Assembly (NCBI GenBank): GCA_026075535.2
Contig: AP026538.1
Span: forward strand, 1,612,001-1,676,000
Direction: 5' to 3'
Source: Tricholoma matsutake
Taxonomy: Eukaryota > Basidiomycota > Agaricomycetes > Agaricales > Tricholomataceae
Length of the DNA stretch: 64,000 nt
Shown one piece after another: positions 1 through 11,330 of this stretch. Both the position numbers and the translations under genes were made by a program. The stretch's first letter is position 1. Every line of letters begins with the position of its first letter. Under the pieces are notes generated by a model that was not told where the DNA came from, made no database searches, and worked only from the letters and a program-made list of their open reading frames with translations.

Positions 1-486
1 GACATATCTGCCCATATAATTGAGTATCAGACCAGTCAAATAATTCTGAGAGCTTGTCACACAATTTAATAATGCTTTCAATTCAGGATTGACCAAAAGT
101 TGAAGCATCAGGAAATCGGTATAACTAGATAGAATTTGTAAGGGGAAAACAAGCTGGTACAAATAGATCTTCAAATACAATTGAATACATGTCTGTTGGA
201 AGAATTTGGCTGCTTGTCACATAATTTAATTATGCTGATGATTGAAATATTGCAATCTGCCTCAACACTGGTGATACTGCCTTGTGTCTGGTTGTTAGAC
301 TTTTTGCAAAACAATAGTGTTACCAGTGTTGGGGCAGATATTTGGTCATTCCTCAGTCATTAGGAGTATAGTTGAATTATCACTCTGTGAGGATTAGATT
401 GAAATCTGCTTAAATACCGTAATAGTGTTTAACGTTTAACATGAGAAAAGGATAGAATGGGTGAACACATGTAATGTAGAAGGAGA
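1..486. other. No gene recognised
   Basis: AT-rich sequence without a convincing coding frame. A short phrase (GCTTGTCACAnAATTTAAT) occurs twice, near 53 and 213, so it is probably repeat-derived. Confidence 0.4.
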
Positions 487-1545
487 GGAAATCCTTATTG
501 AGCTTCCCAACCTCATTGTGATGCTCTGACAACCACACAGCCTTCTCCTTTGACAGGGTGGCCGAACTCTTTCCAGAGTTTAACTCGTGTGGCACCCTGA
601 TGGATGGGCTCTCCCAGCACTGATCGAATATTTAGAATATCACTGGTAGGCTTGGTGTGGGTGCCCTCCCATTGGCTGTCATCAATGCCAGGTGCTACGG
701 CGATGAGATCCTCAACTGAAGGACTGGTATGAACTTCCTTGGCTACCATCATGGAAAAGGAAACCATCGAAGAGCATTGGTTGAGTTCTGAAATGCTCAG
801 ACCATCGTCCAGGTGTGGTCACATCTCACCGAGCCGAAACCAGACCCACATGAGGGAAATGTTAGTGATGACAGATTGTTGCCGGAATCAGGGCATGAAA
901 ATCCTCATATAAGAGATGCCAGCATGAAGACCTCCAACTGCATAATCTTACAGAAACCGGGAGAGGCCGCGATGTTGACAACTTCATCAATGGAGCCGGG
1001 CTTGAATGCGATATGTCTGATGCCCTCCACCTTCAATCCTTCGATAATCCCAACAATTTTCTCTACAGTAGGAATACCATCATCCACATGAAGCATTTGA
1101 CAGGAAGTTGAACTGACAATGGTCGATGTTTGAGGAGTACCCACGCCAGCAAGAATTTCCTTCTGATTTCGGTAGCTTTAACATGCGGAGTATGGTGACA
1201 GCCACCAGCCAATTTGATGTAGAAACCTGCAATGAGAACATCGCTAATGAAGCCAGCTTTAACAATGGAAGGTGTCATTCTGGCAGCCATGATAGTCGGT
1301 ATATGTGTCCATACCATCACTGGTGCGGACAATTAGGGACAGTTAGCATGAGGTAAGAACCTAGCGAGAATGAGACTAGGTGACCACTTCTTATTCCACC
1401 AGTCCTCATATTTTGATTCCAATGCACTCAAACAATTCCTTGCCGCTCTCCAGCCATGATAACATGAACACCTGGACCATCGAGGTTCCTGGTTATCAGT
1501 GGACCAATGCTGCTCATTCCGCCTGGTCCAAAGTTGCATGCATGG
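487..1545 (-). pseudogene. FAS1: Fatty acid synthase beta-subunit fragment (end of acetyltransferase domain plus enoyl reductase domain), broken
   Basis: Fungal type I fatty acid synthase beta makes long-chain acyl-CoA in the cytosol. Read on the minus strand, the pieces follow the family order. First comes the FGPGGMSSIGPLITRNLDG segment that closes the acetyltransferase part (about 1440-1540). Then SKYEDWWNKKWSP, then MTPSIVKAGFISDVL with a degenerate LAGGGHY (about 1150-1330). Next are GIPTVEKIVGIIEGLK and HIAFKPGSIDEVVNIAA (about 930-1090), and finally MVAKEVHTSPSVEDLI, QWEGT..KPT, LGEPIH and KLNKDF (488-770). The frame changes several times and the dehydratase, MPT and early acetyltransferase parts are missing, so this is a piece of about 350 residues from a protein of about 2,000. 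The functional gene must lie elsewhere. It probably arrived as a captured fragment, since midasin and PRP8 fragments lie next to it on the same strand. Confidence 0.75.
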
Positions 1546-2106
1546 CAGATTCAGGGAAACCTATTGCTGTCGTTCAACGGATGGGCTGAACAAAGAGCTG
1601 ATCATATAAGGAGCAGGTAATGGAAGCTATCAAGACCCTAAGCAACAGAAAATTGCAAGCAGTGCATGAACTGACAGCTCTGCATCAAGTTCGTCATTGC
1701 CTTGAGATGTTGGAGAACGGGGTGAGTGACTGAGCACTGTACATGATTGACTTGGTGGGAGTGATCCATTGGTTTGCCATAGAGCGATACATGTGACACT
1801 GCTGGAAAATTCGTCAAAACATGTTAGGACTTCGAATACAAAGAAAATGGAGGGACATACACACCAATGGTTGGCTCCATCACCATTCTAGCCATTTTGG
1901 AGCATTATGCCCATGGGTTTGATAATGGCAAACTGAGAGAAGTAATGCTAATACAGGAAGGCAACCCTAAGCAACCGTGCTAACTTTATCTTTGATGTGA
2001 AAAGCATGTAGATGGACAGCATCGCAAGAAGAGGATGAGCATACCGCAGGTCCGACGGCTTGATAGTAGGAGAAGGGTTTCCCTCAACAGTAAAATAGTT
2101 GTATCA
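1546..2106. other. Decayed spacer with repeat B pieces
   Basis: No intact coding region. The part before 1760 may hold degraded upstream FAS1 sequence, but I cannot align it. Around 1930-2020 the phrase GCTAATACAGGAAGGCAA and a following CCGTGCTAACTTTATC belong to the same dispersed repeat family seen near 5950 and 10600. Confidence 0.4.
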
Positions 2107-2765
2107 CATGGTGATCATGTCTTTCTGCATGTCTTTCACTCGCTGCAGCTCAATCACTGGCAATAGCCATCCATCCACTTCTTTTCCGAGTTCCATCGAT
2201 GTTTTTTGTCCATAGTCCAGTTGGCAATCCACACTGCAGATCTCACCAAGCGCGTGGCGCTCCATCTTTTTGCGCTCGGCATATAGTAAGGAGACGTGCA
2301 CCATTATCTAGATGAGGTGTCCAGATGAGAAGAGATAAAGGTGTTAGTGGCCAGATAAGATGGCAAGGTAACTTGCAATTTGCCTGGAGAATTTGGTAGT
2401 GGGCAAGTAGAAGCTGGTGAAGGCAGTGGATGTCAATGGAGAGCGGAGTGTTCTGCAGAAATAAAGGCAAGCGGACCGTCTTTGAAAGCTGGTGTAAGCA
2501 ATAAGCGATGGAGTATTCTACAACATGCTTAGTAGGCAAATAGCCCGGGAAAAAGAAAGGACGTACAGAAAAAGTGCCTCATGAACTTCTATGAGAAGAC
2601 ACAGTGCCACCAACTGCTCTTTGGTATTTTGTTGGTCTTCTAGCCAACGAGCACAAAGATCATAGTACAGAATGGGTCGATAGAGGTCTGCAATGGTCAG
2701 CGTGAGTGCTGGTGTAGCAAGAACCTTTGATAGGGTGGCCAAGAGTTGGTTCATAGAAGACACGT
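2107..2765 (-). pseudogene. MDN1: Midasin (AAA ATPase) N-terminal fragment, broken
   Basis: Midasin is the giant dynein-like AAA protein that removes assembly factors from the pre-60S ribosome in the nucleus. The minus strand opens with MSSMNQLLATLSKVLATPAL at 2765. It continues through ADLYRPIL..DLCARWLED and LVALCLLIEVHEALF (to about 2560), then IWPLTPLSLLIWTPHLDNG (about 2300-2350), and KMERHALGEICSVDCQLDYGQ leading to EVDGWLLPVIELQRV (about 2110-2290). This is the segment just before the first AAA module in basidiomycete midasins. Several frame changes split it and the AAA ring is absent. The family identity rests on remembered motifs, mainly GWLLPVIELQRV, so it is less certain than PRP8. 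A related shorter piece at 34384 lies in the opposite orientation. Confidence 0.6.
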
Positions 2766-3560
2766 TTCAAATGTCAATCGATCCTGAACACCACCAAATG
2801 CCATTTATCTAGATTCCATGTCAGTAAGCGACAACAAAATAAGGAGAATCATACTGAGAAAGTGCTAAGATTGAACGATGTCTGCACCAAAACACCAAGA
2901 GGCTTGAAGCTTGAAGGAAGATGAAGATAGACTCATATGTGAAGCAAAACAATTTGAAGGAAGGTAAGGATACAATGTCAACACAAGTCCGCAACCATGC
3001 TAACTCTGTGCTCGAATCCCAGGGCAATCTTGAAGGAAGGCAAGGGTGGATAATCTGTACACAACCCTGGTGTACAGCAGTTTCGCATGGCACATAGAAT
3101 CACAACCCATCATAAACATCCGGAGCCTTGCTGTACACGAGTGGAATATTGAGATATTGCTCTGAAGACATGAGAAAACCACAAGTCTAGTCGAAATTTA
3201 CTGGAAAACATGTAAGGAATTCGGAACAATATCTGGAATATTATTGGCATACCGGAAACTGAGCGAAGCAATGCCAACACAAAACACCAGAGTCCACAAC
3301 CATGCTAACTCTATCTTCGATGTTGAAAGCATGAACAACGTCTGCACCAAAATGCTGGGAACTTGGAACTGTCAAGGCTTGAAGCTTGAAGGAAGATCAA
3401 GACAGGCTCTATGTGCAGCAATTCCAATCAATTTGAAGGAATGTCAAACAACAGAGTCCGCAACCATGCTAACTCTGTGCTTGAATCCCAGGGCAATCTT
3501 GAAGGAAGGTAAGGTTGTCAAACAACAGAGTCCACAGCCGTGCTAACTCTATCTTCAATG
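2615..3560 (-). repeat. Left arm of a long inverted repeat (partner 33515-34530)
   Basis: The reverse complement of this segment runs in the same order as 33515-34530. Both carry the midasin start, the phrase AGATTCTGTGTCAGTAAGCG or its near match, a decayed YDGL..PCET exon, and several repeat B units. The arms point in opposite directions and are about 30 kb apart. Identity by eye is high but not complete. Confidence 0.75.
2985..3550 (-). repeat. Cluster of repeat B hairpin units
   Basis: At least four copies of the repeat B unit lie here (near 2996, 3295, 3463 and 3533). The core is CAGAGT, a 14-base spacer with TAGCATGGTTGC, then ACTCTG, so each unit can fold into a six-base stem. A CCTGGGATTCGAGCA phrase usually flanks it. 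Here the units are in reverse orientation. Confidence 0.75.
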
Positions 3561-3905
3561 TTGAAAGCGTGTAGATGGACAGAGACACCCATTGTAAACA
3601 CTTCACAACAATGCCTCTGAATCATTGACTCGTCCGAGTTGGACGCCAGTGAGTTACACAAAGTTGATGTCAGTTAATCCACACTAGGAGCCCCTGCATG
3701 CTATTAAACCCCCTCCTTCACAGTAGGCAGAGACTCAAACGGCATGCTATTAACATATGTTCATGCAACAGACTGACAATGGTAGTACTAATATGTGCTC
3801 CTCTATGTGAAAATCCTCTCGTTCCACATCCACCCAATGTTTATCTTGCCTGCGAAAGGGATAAGATGTAAAGTTAGAGTTGAATATAGTAGGAGCCTAA
3901 GCGAC
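3561..3905. other. No gene recognised
   Basis: The sequence starts with the tail of a repeat B unit and continues as unique-looking DNA with no supportable coding frame. Confidence 0.4.
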
Positions 3906-4305
3906 TTACAAATGACCTCTTAAACCATGGTCGAAGAATGACCTTTTCTTGTCATTGCAATGGGCACACCTGTACTTCTGTTTCGGATTCACTTCACCTT
4001 CACTGTCCTCCCTATGCTTCCGCTTCCTTCCTCTGGCCTCTATGGCATGGCCTGACTCTGGCTTTGAAGGACTGCTGTATTCTGTTACAACTTTGGCGGT
4101 CTGGAATGCTGAATGATTGACTTCCAGTGGCCATTGTAGAGACATGAAAGCATAATACAGCTGCACATTAAGTTGTAATACATCCTCCTTCCATGTGTCT
4201 TGAAGATTAAGCTGCCGAAATTCCCCTGCAAGCACTTTGCATGCTGACAGTGCCTCAATCGATAAAAAGTTGGTCGCAACTTTTATACAATTGGCTTCAT
4301 TGCTG
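3906..4305 (-). CDS. Hypothetical exon with a CxxC motif (gene fragment)
   Basis: I do not recognise this protein. On the minus strand an open frame follows a plausible intron acceptor (TTTTAGGTCAG) at about 4306. It starts SNEANCIKVATNFLSIEALSACK, has a helical middle (DVLQLNVQLYYAFMSLQW), a basic stretch (EARGRKRKHRED) and ends KYRCAHCNDKKRSFFDHG before a stop. The CxxC pair suggests a possible metal-binding or DNA-binding tail, but only two cysteines are visible. It lies between the midasin and PRP8 fragments and could be a further captured host exon. Confidence 0.35.
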
Positions 4306-4446
4306 ACCTAAAATGAAATATAATGAAACAGAAAAGGTTAGCTTTGCTAGTAAGGCGCATCTTAAATCAGCGATCAACAATGTCACATGACCCGGTTACT
4401 TCGGCTCGACTGACCAGGACAGTCAGAATTTCAGTAAGGGGGAGGA

Positions 4447-5622
4447 TGATAGGTCGTCTTCTCGGCTCAAGGACTGATTCAACACTTTAGCATCATTCTA
4501 ATCACATTGGCTAACTCCTACAATGTCCCAGACACAGCGTGACACACTCTATCAATCGCAATATCATATTGACCACATTGAAACATCACCAGCGACATCG
4601 ATAGTATCAAAAGACCACATCGCACAACCTTAGGACTACCCCGAAAGTCCCTAAGATTCCCCTACATGACCACCGAACATCCCTGAACAAGCCACAACTG
4701 CGATCGACCATCGTCGACCATCGTCGAGTGTCATCAATCGATATCGAGAAACTACGAGCGACATCAGGCGCCGCCTTCATTATCTAAATGGTGGAAGACC
4801 ATGCACTAGGACATATTCCAACTCGTGCTCAAACCTGCTGATCATAGGTCAGCCTTGTTCCAAGTCCCTATTGCGCACAGAACCCGCTGGATGCATTATT
4901 GCGAGACTTAGCACAGTTTATACACAAAGGACAGTCTCTTTTAGTTCCTTCCTTTTATTACTCTTTCATCATATGATATATATATCTTTCTTGTTCAGAT
5001 TCCAGTCTCCTTTATGGCCTTGTGCCTTAACTCATATCTTTTGCCTCATGTTCTACACATGTTTCTCATTCCATTTTAGGAAGTTTCTTTAAAACATATA
5101 AAACTCTGTAGTATCTACTTGGAAATAACAAGAAATCATCTTCACATATTGTCTCGTATACAGTTCTAAGCATCCGATCAGCTTTCTAAAACAATCTAAG
5201 TCTCTGTGGGTTTTCTCGATTGACAAGAAACCTCTGCAATCGTCGCATCCTCAATCCTCCCTCAATCCTCTCGTCATTAGTTCTAGCAACCCTTTCAACA
5301 CTTCATAGCAGTTTGCCACACCCTTCATATACCATCAACCTATCGAAAGGTCCCCATAATTCACATATCGACCATCGACGATAAAACTCGTTCGCTGTCA
5401 ATCTCATCAATCGCCCTCAATATTGATCAATACTCGATTGGACCACAACAAACACCTTCGTCTCGCATAACACTACCTTCATGACTAGTGTTAACTAGTA
5501 ATCTTATCAGAGGTTTGACCACGAACTTTCGGAATGTCTCACAACCCTCCTCTGACTCGTCGCAAACATCATTGATTGCCTCATCAGCAGTTCTGGTGGT
5601 TTTCCCAGGTTGAGCATCATCA
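4447..5622 (+). mobile_element. Solo LTR, probably Ty3/gypsy type, copy 1
   Basis: It starts TGATAGGTCGTCTTCTCGG and ends GGTTGAGCATCATCA, the TG..CA form of an LTR. It matches 17462-18973 in the same orientation along most of its length, including a long shared block around 4735-5090 (matching about 18065-18465). The right edge is supported independently: the flanking gene copy (5623 onward) resumes exactly where the undisturbed copy at 29340 continues. The left flank (GAGGA) does not match the right flank (GTGAG), so a rearrangement or ectopic recombination removed the original target duplication. No gag-pol lies between the two LTRs. Confidence 0.7.
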
Positions 5623-6060
5623 GTGAGCTCCCATCATACGAAGCCACCGGTTCCTTCAATGGTACTCTGGGATAATAATCAATACTGTCCACATTTGGGG
5701 ACCAAAGCTCATACATGTCGTCCCATATCTGAACACCGTGCTGGCGCATACCAGTTTCACATGGCACATAGAATGACAAGCCATCGTAAAAATCTGGAAC
5801 CTCGCTGTACACGCGTGCAATGTTGAGATATTGCGCTGAAGGCATGAGAAGTGAAGACCACAAGTATAGTTGAGATCTACTAGAAAACATATAAGGAATT
5901 CAGAATAAAATCTGGACCATTATCAACATACTGGAAGCCAAGCGAGGCAATGCTAATACAGGAAGGCAACTCTAACCCAAAACACCAGAGTCCGCAACCG
6001 TGCTGACTCTATTACAAGCATGTAAATGAACAGAGACGGCGCCAAGATTGAACAACAACT
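5623..6060 (-). pseudogene. Fragment of the repeat-associated EVPDVYDGL gene family, copy 1
   Basis: On the minus strand from 5890 the frame reads MFSSRSQLYLWSSLLMPSAQ, then ARVYSEVPDFYDGLSFYVPCET, then DMYELWSPNVDSIDYYPRVPL. The same sequence occurs at 29072-29340 (plus) and, damaged, at 10317-10514 (minus). I do not recognise a function. The LTR at 4447-5622 interrupts it after YDGSS. The upstream part (5890-6060) contains a repeat B unit and the phrase GGCAACTCTAACCCAAAACACCAG shared with 10615. Confidence 0.6.
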
Positions 6061-6240
6061 GTGATCAAAAAGTTAAGAAACTGTCAGAGGTCGAAGATTA
6101 GAGAAAGATGAAGACAGACACTATGTGAAGCAATAGTTTTGGTGGAAGGTGGGGATACAATGTTGAACAACAGAGTCCGCAACCATGCTAACTTGAATCC
6201 CAGGGGGATTGGCACAAGGTGAGGGAGAATATTGACTGAA
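6060..6240 (-). repeat. Repeat B unit with conserved flank
   Basis: The reverse complement matches 26870-27000 closely, including GACAGTTTCTTAAC, TGTCTGTCTTCATC and the hairpin core. The match continues from 5920-6060 into 28880-29040, so at 27000-28880 the other copy was split by an insertion. Confidence 0.7.
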
Positions 6241-9200
6241 TGAGCCCCTTCAGCTTCTCGAAGGCAAGCACTTCGTATCATCCTTGTATGGAAGGGGCCT
6301 AGAAGGAGCTTTAGTCAGACACACTTTGACCACAAAACTACATATAGGTAACATACGAGAGTAGGATAGGCGCGAATTTACAGTTTTCAAACCAATGGAG
6401 ACAGTAATCGGGCAGATGGTAACAGCTTCCTCGGCACCGATATAAGGTCCATCTTTGAGATAGCCACACTGCCTCTCTTGCTCAGCCTTCATATACAAAC
6501 CTGGTGGCAAATCCAACATTGCATCAGCACAAGGAAATGGTTCATTTGCAAAATGTACAAGGACTTACGAGTGAAACGACTGAGATTCTTCTTCACAATA
6601 GCCTTGTCGTGGTCAGGGATATTGATGAGAGGATTCCCGTTTTTGCTGTCATGGTCGCTGTGCTTTGAGGGTCCCTTGGCCATCTCCAGAGCGTGTTGTT
6701 CAACAAGTGCCTCTGTGATGCTTCAATCACAGCTTCCGCTGCTTCTTCACCAACGACAACCCCAACGTTCAGAACCTCGACCTCCTGAGCCTCGACCTTC
6801 TCAAGCATTACATTGACCTTTCTCAACACCGTACTTTCCTCCATCTGCACAAGCTTCTGCTGTTCCTCCTTACTGACAGCGAATGATCCCTCAATCGACA
6901 AAGAATTGAGACGAGCGAGGAGCTTGTCACCTAGAAGGATGCACCCATCAACGGGCTCAGAATCACGTGGGTACCAAGTAGGAAAAGCCTTGAGTCAACC
7001 CAAGACCTACTGCGAGTCAATCGCCTCGTCTTCCTGTTCCTGCTGAATGGTAGAACCGGCCTCAAAGCAGGGACCAGAACTCTCCTGGTGGAGATCGAGG
7101 CTCACCACACTGCATGTCGATGACAAGAGCTTCTCGTCTTCAGGGCTGAAATTCTCTAGATCCTTGATGACTGGGATCTGGTCCACCAGAGAGGGCAAAG
7201 TTGGTGGTAAGGAGAATCAGTCTGTGGGGTCTGAGTCTTGAAGTACCATACGACGAAACAGACGATGTTGGCTTTGTTCATCACTTGGTGAACTCTTCGA
7301 GGATGTATTGGAGGAGGAGCTCTCGAGGGAGGTGCTTGAGCAGGCTGAGGATACTAGAAGGCCCCTGTATACGAGGTAAACTATCGATTTCGATTGTTTT
7401 GATCCTTTCCTTATGGTTTCTTTTCTCCTCCTCACTTCAGATCGCAGACGTTGCTGCGGTCCATGTTGTGTCGGAAAGGAATGACTTCGAAAGGGTAAGA
7501 TCATTCGATCATTGCCACATGCCTTGCCTAATCCATGTTGCATTTCATATTTCAGTCCAGCCCAGTCCAGGGAACTGAGCATATCATGGGTACAAACACG
7601 CTGCTCAGGGACAGTGAGAACGAACTGGTAAGGTTGGTCCTTGGCTTCTTGCTGCTGTGAACTTCATTTTAGTATGCATCATCCTCCATCTCCATTCCCA
7701 GCCAACAGATGTCAACCACCATAACACTGATCATCACTCCGAGCAGAACAACCTTGACCATCGGAGAGCACCAACCTAAGGCCTGCATTGTCCATTGTTA
7801 CTGCTCTCACCACCTCATTGGCATCCATGCATGTAACCAGACAAACGATCACACCAGCAGCAGCAAGTAACACCAAAGCTGTTGTCCTCACCAAAGCCTG
7901 TGTGATTGGACGCTCAGTGTGACTGGAGACCTGGACGCCCAATGAGTCGAGGTGGCAGACCTTCATTCTGAAAAGGCAGTGGTTGCTGTATGTGAAGAAT
8001 TCACAGACAGCGACAGTGAACATGAGGAGGAAGAAGATGAGCCACCAGTCAGAAAATGGCTGTTTATTGTCATCTGCATTGGTAGATGTATCACTGGGTG
8101 GGTCTGGCGGAGGCAGATCATTGGAGGGCGTGGGGTCCATTTCCCAGCCTGTTGCCATCGACCCCGTCCCCGAAATCTGAAGGATCACCGCCATCACTTG
8201 AGAATTTGTGAGCCTCCTCGTCGTCGCTGTATTGATTGTCTGTCTCCGCCAGATAGTCGTCTTCTTCGCTCTCACCCAATATTGCCTCGTTGCTATCAGA
8301 GCCGGAGGACAACGAACCATACCGAACAGTACCAGTACCTGATGTGTGCGGTGCACTCTTCGTGGCAGTAGGTTGGGCAAAGAACCAGATGCAGAAGTAG
8401 TGGCTGACAATGATGAAGGCAGCTGACACTGCAGCAACTGCAGCCAACAACGGCATGGGATATGTATTCGTCGGTGGTAGAGCGATGGTAGGGGTGGGCC
8501 CTGTAGTGGCAGGGTGGTCGATGATGACAGGACTATTGTCCTTGGAGAAGTATGCCAAGAGCGACCCTGACATAGATCTTGGTCATCCATACTTGTCCAA
8601 TGAGCTGAACTTCCTCTTCAGTGACTCGTCACAAGTGGTATCATGATGACACCAACCTTGTACATGCATTAATGCACTCCTGTTAAAGCACCTATGTGTC
8701 TGAATATTATGACAGTGCATCTGCTGCATCTGGAAGCTGGAAAGCATCGATGTTGCTGTGATGGAACTGGTCATGGGCATCAACAACAAGCTTGGCGAGA
8801 TGCAGAATTTCATGACACGAATGGAAAGCATTTCCGAAACGCGACTTCTTGCACTCCTTTATAGTCAGAGTCCTAGGAAGACCATCAACAACAAGACATG
8901 AAGATGAAGATAGCCTTACTTTAATGGTTTCAAATTCATGTTGTAATCGAGCTGGAATTAGTTCAAGTTCTATGAGAGCTAGCTTGATGAGTGTTTGAAT
9001 TTGCTAGACAATAATTAGAATATACCTTGCAGTGAACTGACATTAACAGATTGACCTAGTCTGCAAACTTGCAACCGACTTTGACCCAATCCAACTTTGT
9101 TGTCCGGAAGAACCTGGTATCCCTAAACCTGGCATGGGACAAGTTCTTCGACATTGCCTTTTCCAACCTTGTCCTCAACTCCATAGCATTTCAAAGGTTG

Positions 9201-9406
9201 CTGGTATGAAACACGAATGTGAAGAGCTGGTTCGGTGGACAATGCTCAAGGTACCAATTCTTCACCAAAGGAATATCCTGAGCTCTCCTCATCCTTTCAG
9301 AACACCGACCATAAGGCTGAGGCACCCACCACAGTGTGATGCCATCTGCCGTGGATATAGTCTCAAGTTCCTTCTCTTCACGGAATGGGACTACAGCATC
9401 TGGCAA
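6100..9406 (-). pseudogene. PRP8: PRP8 fragments (central spliceosome component), split by an insertion
   Basis: PRP8 is the highly conserved core protein of the U5 snRNP. The minus strand opens at 9406 with MPDAVVPFREEKELETISTA, then DGITLWWVPQPY, RMRRAQDIPLVKNWYLEHCPPNQ (to about 9230), and a frame-shifted RDTRFFRTTKLDWVKVG (about 9070-9130). From 8820 to 8700 it reads [17 protein letters not shown] and [10 protein letters not shown]. After a gap, DKAIVKKNLSRFTR (about 6570-6620) is followed by [26 protein letters not shown] (6420-6490) and [19 protein letters not shown] (6210-6300). All are colinear with the family. The roughly 2 kb between 8.7 and 6.63 kb is mostly foreign to PRP8, and introns and frame changes are frequent. 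It covers only a few hundred of about 2,350 residues, so it is a relic. Confidence 0.8.
6700..8590 (-). pseudogene. Hypothetical membrane-protein-like exons lying within the PRP8 relic
   Basis: I do not recognise the family. On the minus strand from 8573 a frame reads MSGSLLAYFSKDNSPVII with a hydrophobic segment (MPLLAAVAAVSAAFIIVSHY) followed by a Ser/Asp/Glu-rich stretch to about 8120. In another frame (about 7800-8060) two more hydrophobic segments follow (WWLIFFLLMFTVAVCEFF and TTALVLLAAAGVIVCLV). Further downstream, 6600-7200 encodes an acidic stretch and a helical one (ARLNSLSIEGSFAVSKEEQQ). The frames do not join without introns or shifts, and parts may belong to different sources. 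Confidence 0.3.
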
Positions 9407-9629
9407 CTCAATTCATCATCATCAGCACCATTTATGCTGTCCTTGTGGGATTTCACAGAGGCACATGCCCTCGAAAGGAGATGGGGGTTGGTAAGATAGT
9501 CAAAGTAGAAAGCAGGGAGTTCTGGGTCCATCCCGATGTATGCGTTTTTTGGGGATTGGTGAGGTGAAATTTGTACTGAACGAGGTAAAATGGGGAAACA
9601 CCACATTGTACTCAGTTCGAATCTGCAGT

Positions 9630-10205
9630 CAGTTGAACATATCTACCCATCCTTACACACCTACAGAGACTAATCTCCTACGGATTTCGGGATAAGCTCT
9701 GATGAAGATTTCATTGCAACATTCAGACAAATATTAGACCTTCTGTAATCAGATTCTTGAGTAAGTCTTGCCACCGTTAAACCACTCGAGAGGTGGAACA
9801 TATCCATCAATCCTTACATGCCTGCAAAGACTTATCTCCTATGGCTTTCGAGGTAAGCTCTCATAAAGATTGCATCTAAAACTAGGGCTTGCAAAGTAAT
9901 TCCCTACACCTACGGAGACTTATCTCCTACAGCTTTCAGGGTAAGCTCTGGTACAGATTACATCTGAAAGCAATGCCTGCAAAGCACTTCCTTACACACC
10001 TATGGAGACTTATCTCCTACAGTTTTTGGGGCAAGCTCTGGCAAAGATCCCGCCACAACCTTCAGACAGATGTTAGACCTGCTGTAATCAGTTTCATGAG
10101 TAAGTCTCGCCACCGTTAAACCACTCGAGAGGTAGAACATGTCCATCCACCCTTACATGCCTGCAGAGACCTATCTCCTATGGCTTTTGGGGTAAGCTCT
10201 GGTAA
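9630..10205 (+). repeat. Repeat A cluster (GGAGATACGTCTCC-type hairpin units)
   Basis: Four or more related units carry CCTTACACACCTACGGAGACTT, ATCTCCTAC and GGTAAGCTCTG-like phrases. They alternate with CACTCGAGAGGTnGAACATnTCCATC. Reverse-complement copies occur at 20730-21280. The core is close to the palindrome GGAGATACGTCTCC, so each unit can form a hairpin. Confidence 0.7.
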
Positions 10206-10560
10206 AGATTTCTGAAAGGAATTCGAGGTTCAAAGACCTGAGGAAGATGGCCTGCGGCAGAGTAGAGGAACAAGTTCGGGGTCCACCGAACACCAGTCAC
10301 AAATGTTAAAAGGGGGCTACTCTGGGATAATAATACTGTCCACATTTTGGGACCAAAGCTCGTACGTGTCATCCTGTATCTGAACACCGCACTGGTGCAT
10401 AGCAGTTTCACACAGCATGTAGAACGACAAGCCATCATAAACATCTGGAACCTCGCTGTACAGGCGTGTAATGTTGAGACATTGCACTGAAGGCATGAGA
10501 GGTGGAGACCACAAGTATAGTCAAGATCTACTAGAAAATATATATAAAATTTGAAATAAA
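10206..10560 (-). pseudogene. Fragment of the EVPDVYDGL gene family, copy 2
   Basis: On the minus strand from 10514 it reads MWSPPLMPSVQCLNITRLYSEVPDVYDG, then ..LWSQNVDSIIIPE. The following LLTFVTGVRWTPNLFL matches, in a shifted frame, the 29430-29500 segment. It sits between repeat A and repeat B clusters, in the same relative order as in the other copies. Confidence 0.6.
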
Positions 10561-10599
10561 ATCTGGAACATCATCAACATACCAGAAGCCAAGCAAAGC

Positions 10600-11330
10600 A
10601 GTGCCAATACAGGAAGGCAACTCTAACCCAAAACACCAGAGTCAGCAACCATGCTGACTCTATCTTCGATATTACAAGCGTGTAAATGAACAGAGATGGC
10701 GCTAAGATTAACAATGTCTGCAATCAAAAAGTTAAAAAGCTGTCAGAGCTTGAAGCTTAAAGAAAGATGAAGACAAACATCATGTGAAGCAATTCCAAAT
10801 AATTTTGGTGGAAGGTGGGATACAACGTTGGGCAACAGAGTCTGCAACCATGCTAACTCTGTGCTCGGACCCCAGGGCAATTGGTGGAAAGTGAGGGAGA
10901 ATATTATGTCAAACAACAGAGTCTGCAACTGTGCTAACTCTGTGCTCAAATCCCAGGTGATTGGCAGAAGTGAGGGAGAATATTACATCAAACAACAGAG
11001 TCTGCAACCGTGCTAACTCTTTGCTCGAATCAATATCCCAGGGCGATGCTAGTTTGAAGGAAGGGTAAAGACATATTTGTGAAGGCCTGTATGAGAGGAA
11101 TGTTAGTGAGGCAAAAGCAGAATCGGGGAATGTGAAGTGAAGCTTGTACACACTAGTACAAATGTACCAGTGACATGATACACCACATGGAGAATTCTCT
11201 CCTGCGGTTCTCGGGATAGTGAATGTAGTCTCTGTGTTTAATGTGTTGACCAACAAAAACAATGACATTACATCCTTACACACCTGTGGAGATGCATCTC
11301 CTACAGTTTTCTGGAATCGAGTTTGAACAA
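10600..11330 (-). repeat. Repeat B cluster followed by a repeat A unit
   Basis: Reverse-orientation repeat B units lie near 10645, 10846, 10924 and 11004, each with AGTCTGCAACCnTGCTAACTCT. A repeat A unit (CCTTACACACCTGTGGAGATGC) follows at 11270. The order B then A, reversed, matches 20249-21280. Confidence 0.7.

Noticed and set aside
5507..5622. C-terminal extension MMLNLGKPPELLMRQSMMFA of the 5890 minus-strand ORF
   Set aside because: It lies inside the LTR end; the copy at 29340 diverges exactly at the LTR border, so the extension is not part of the gene.
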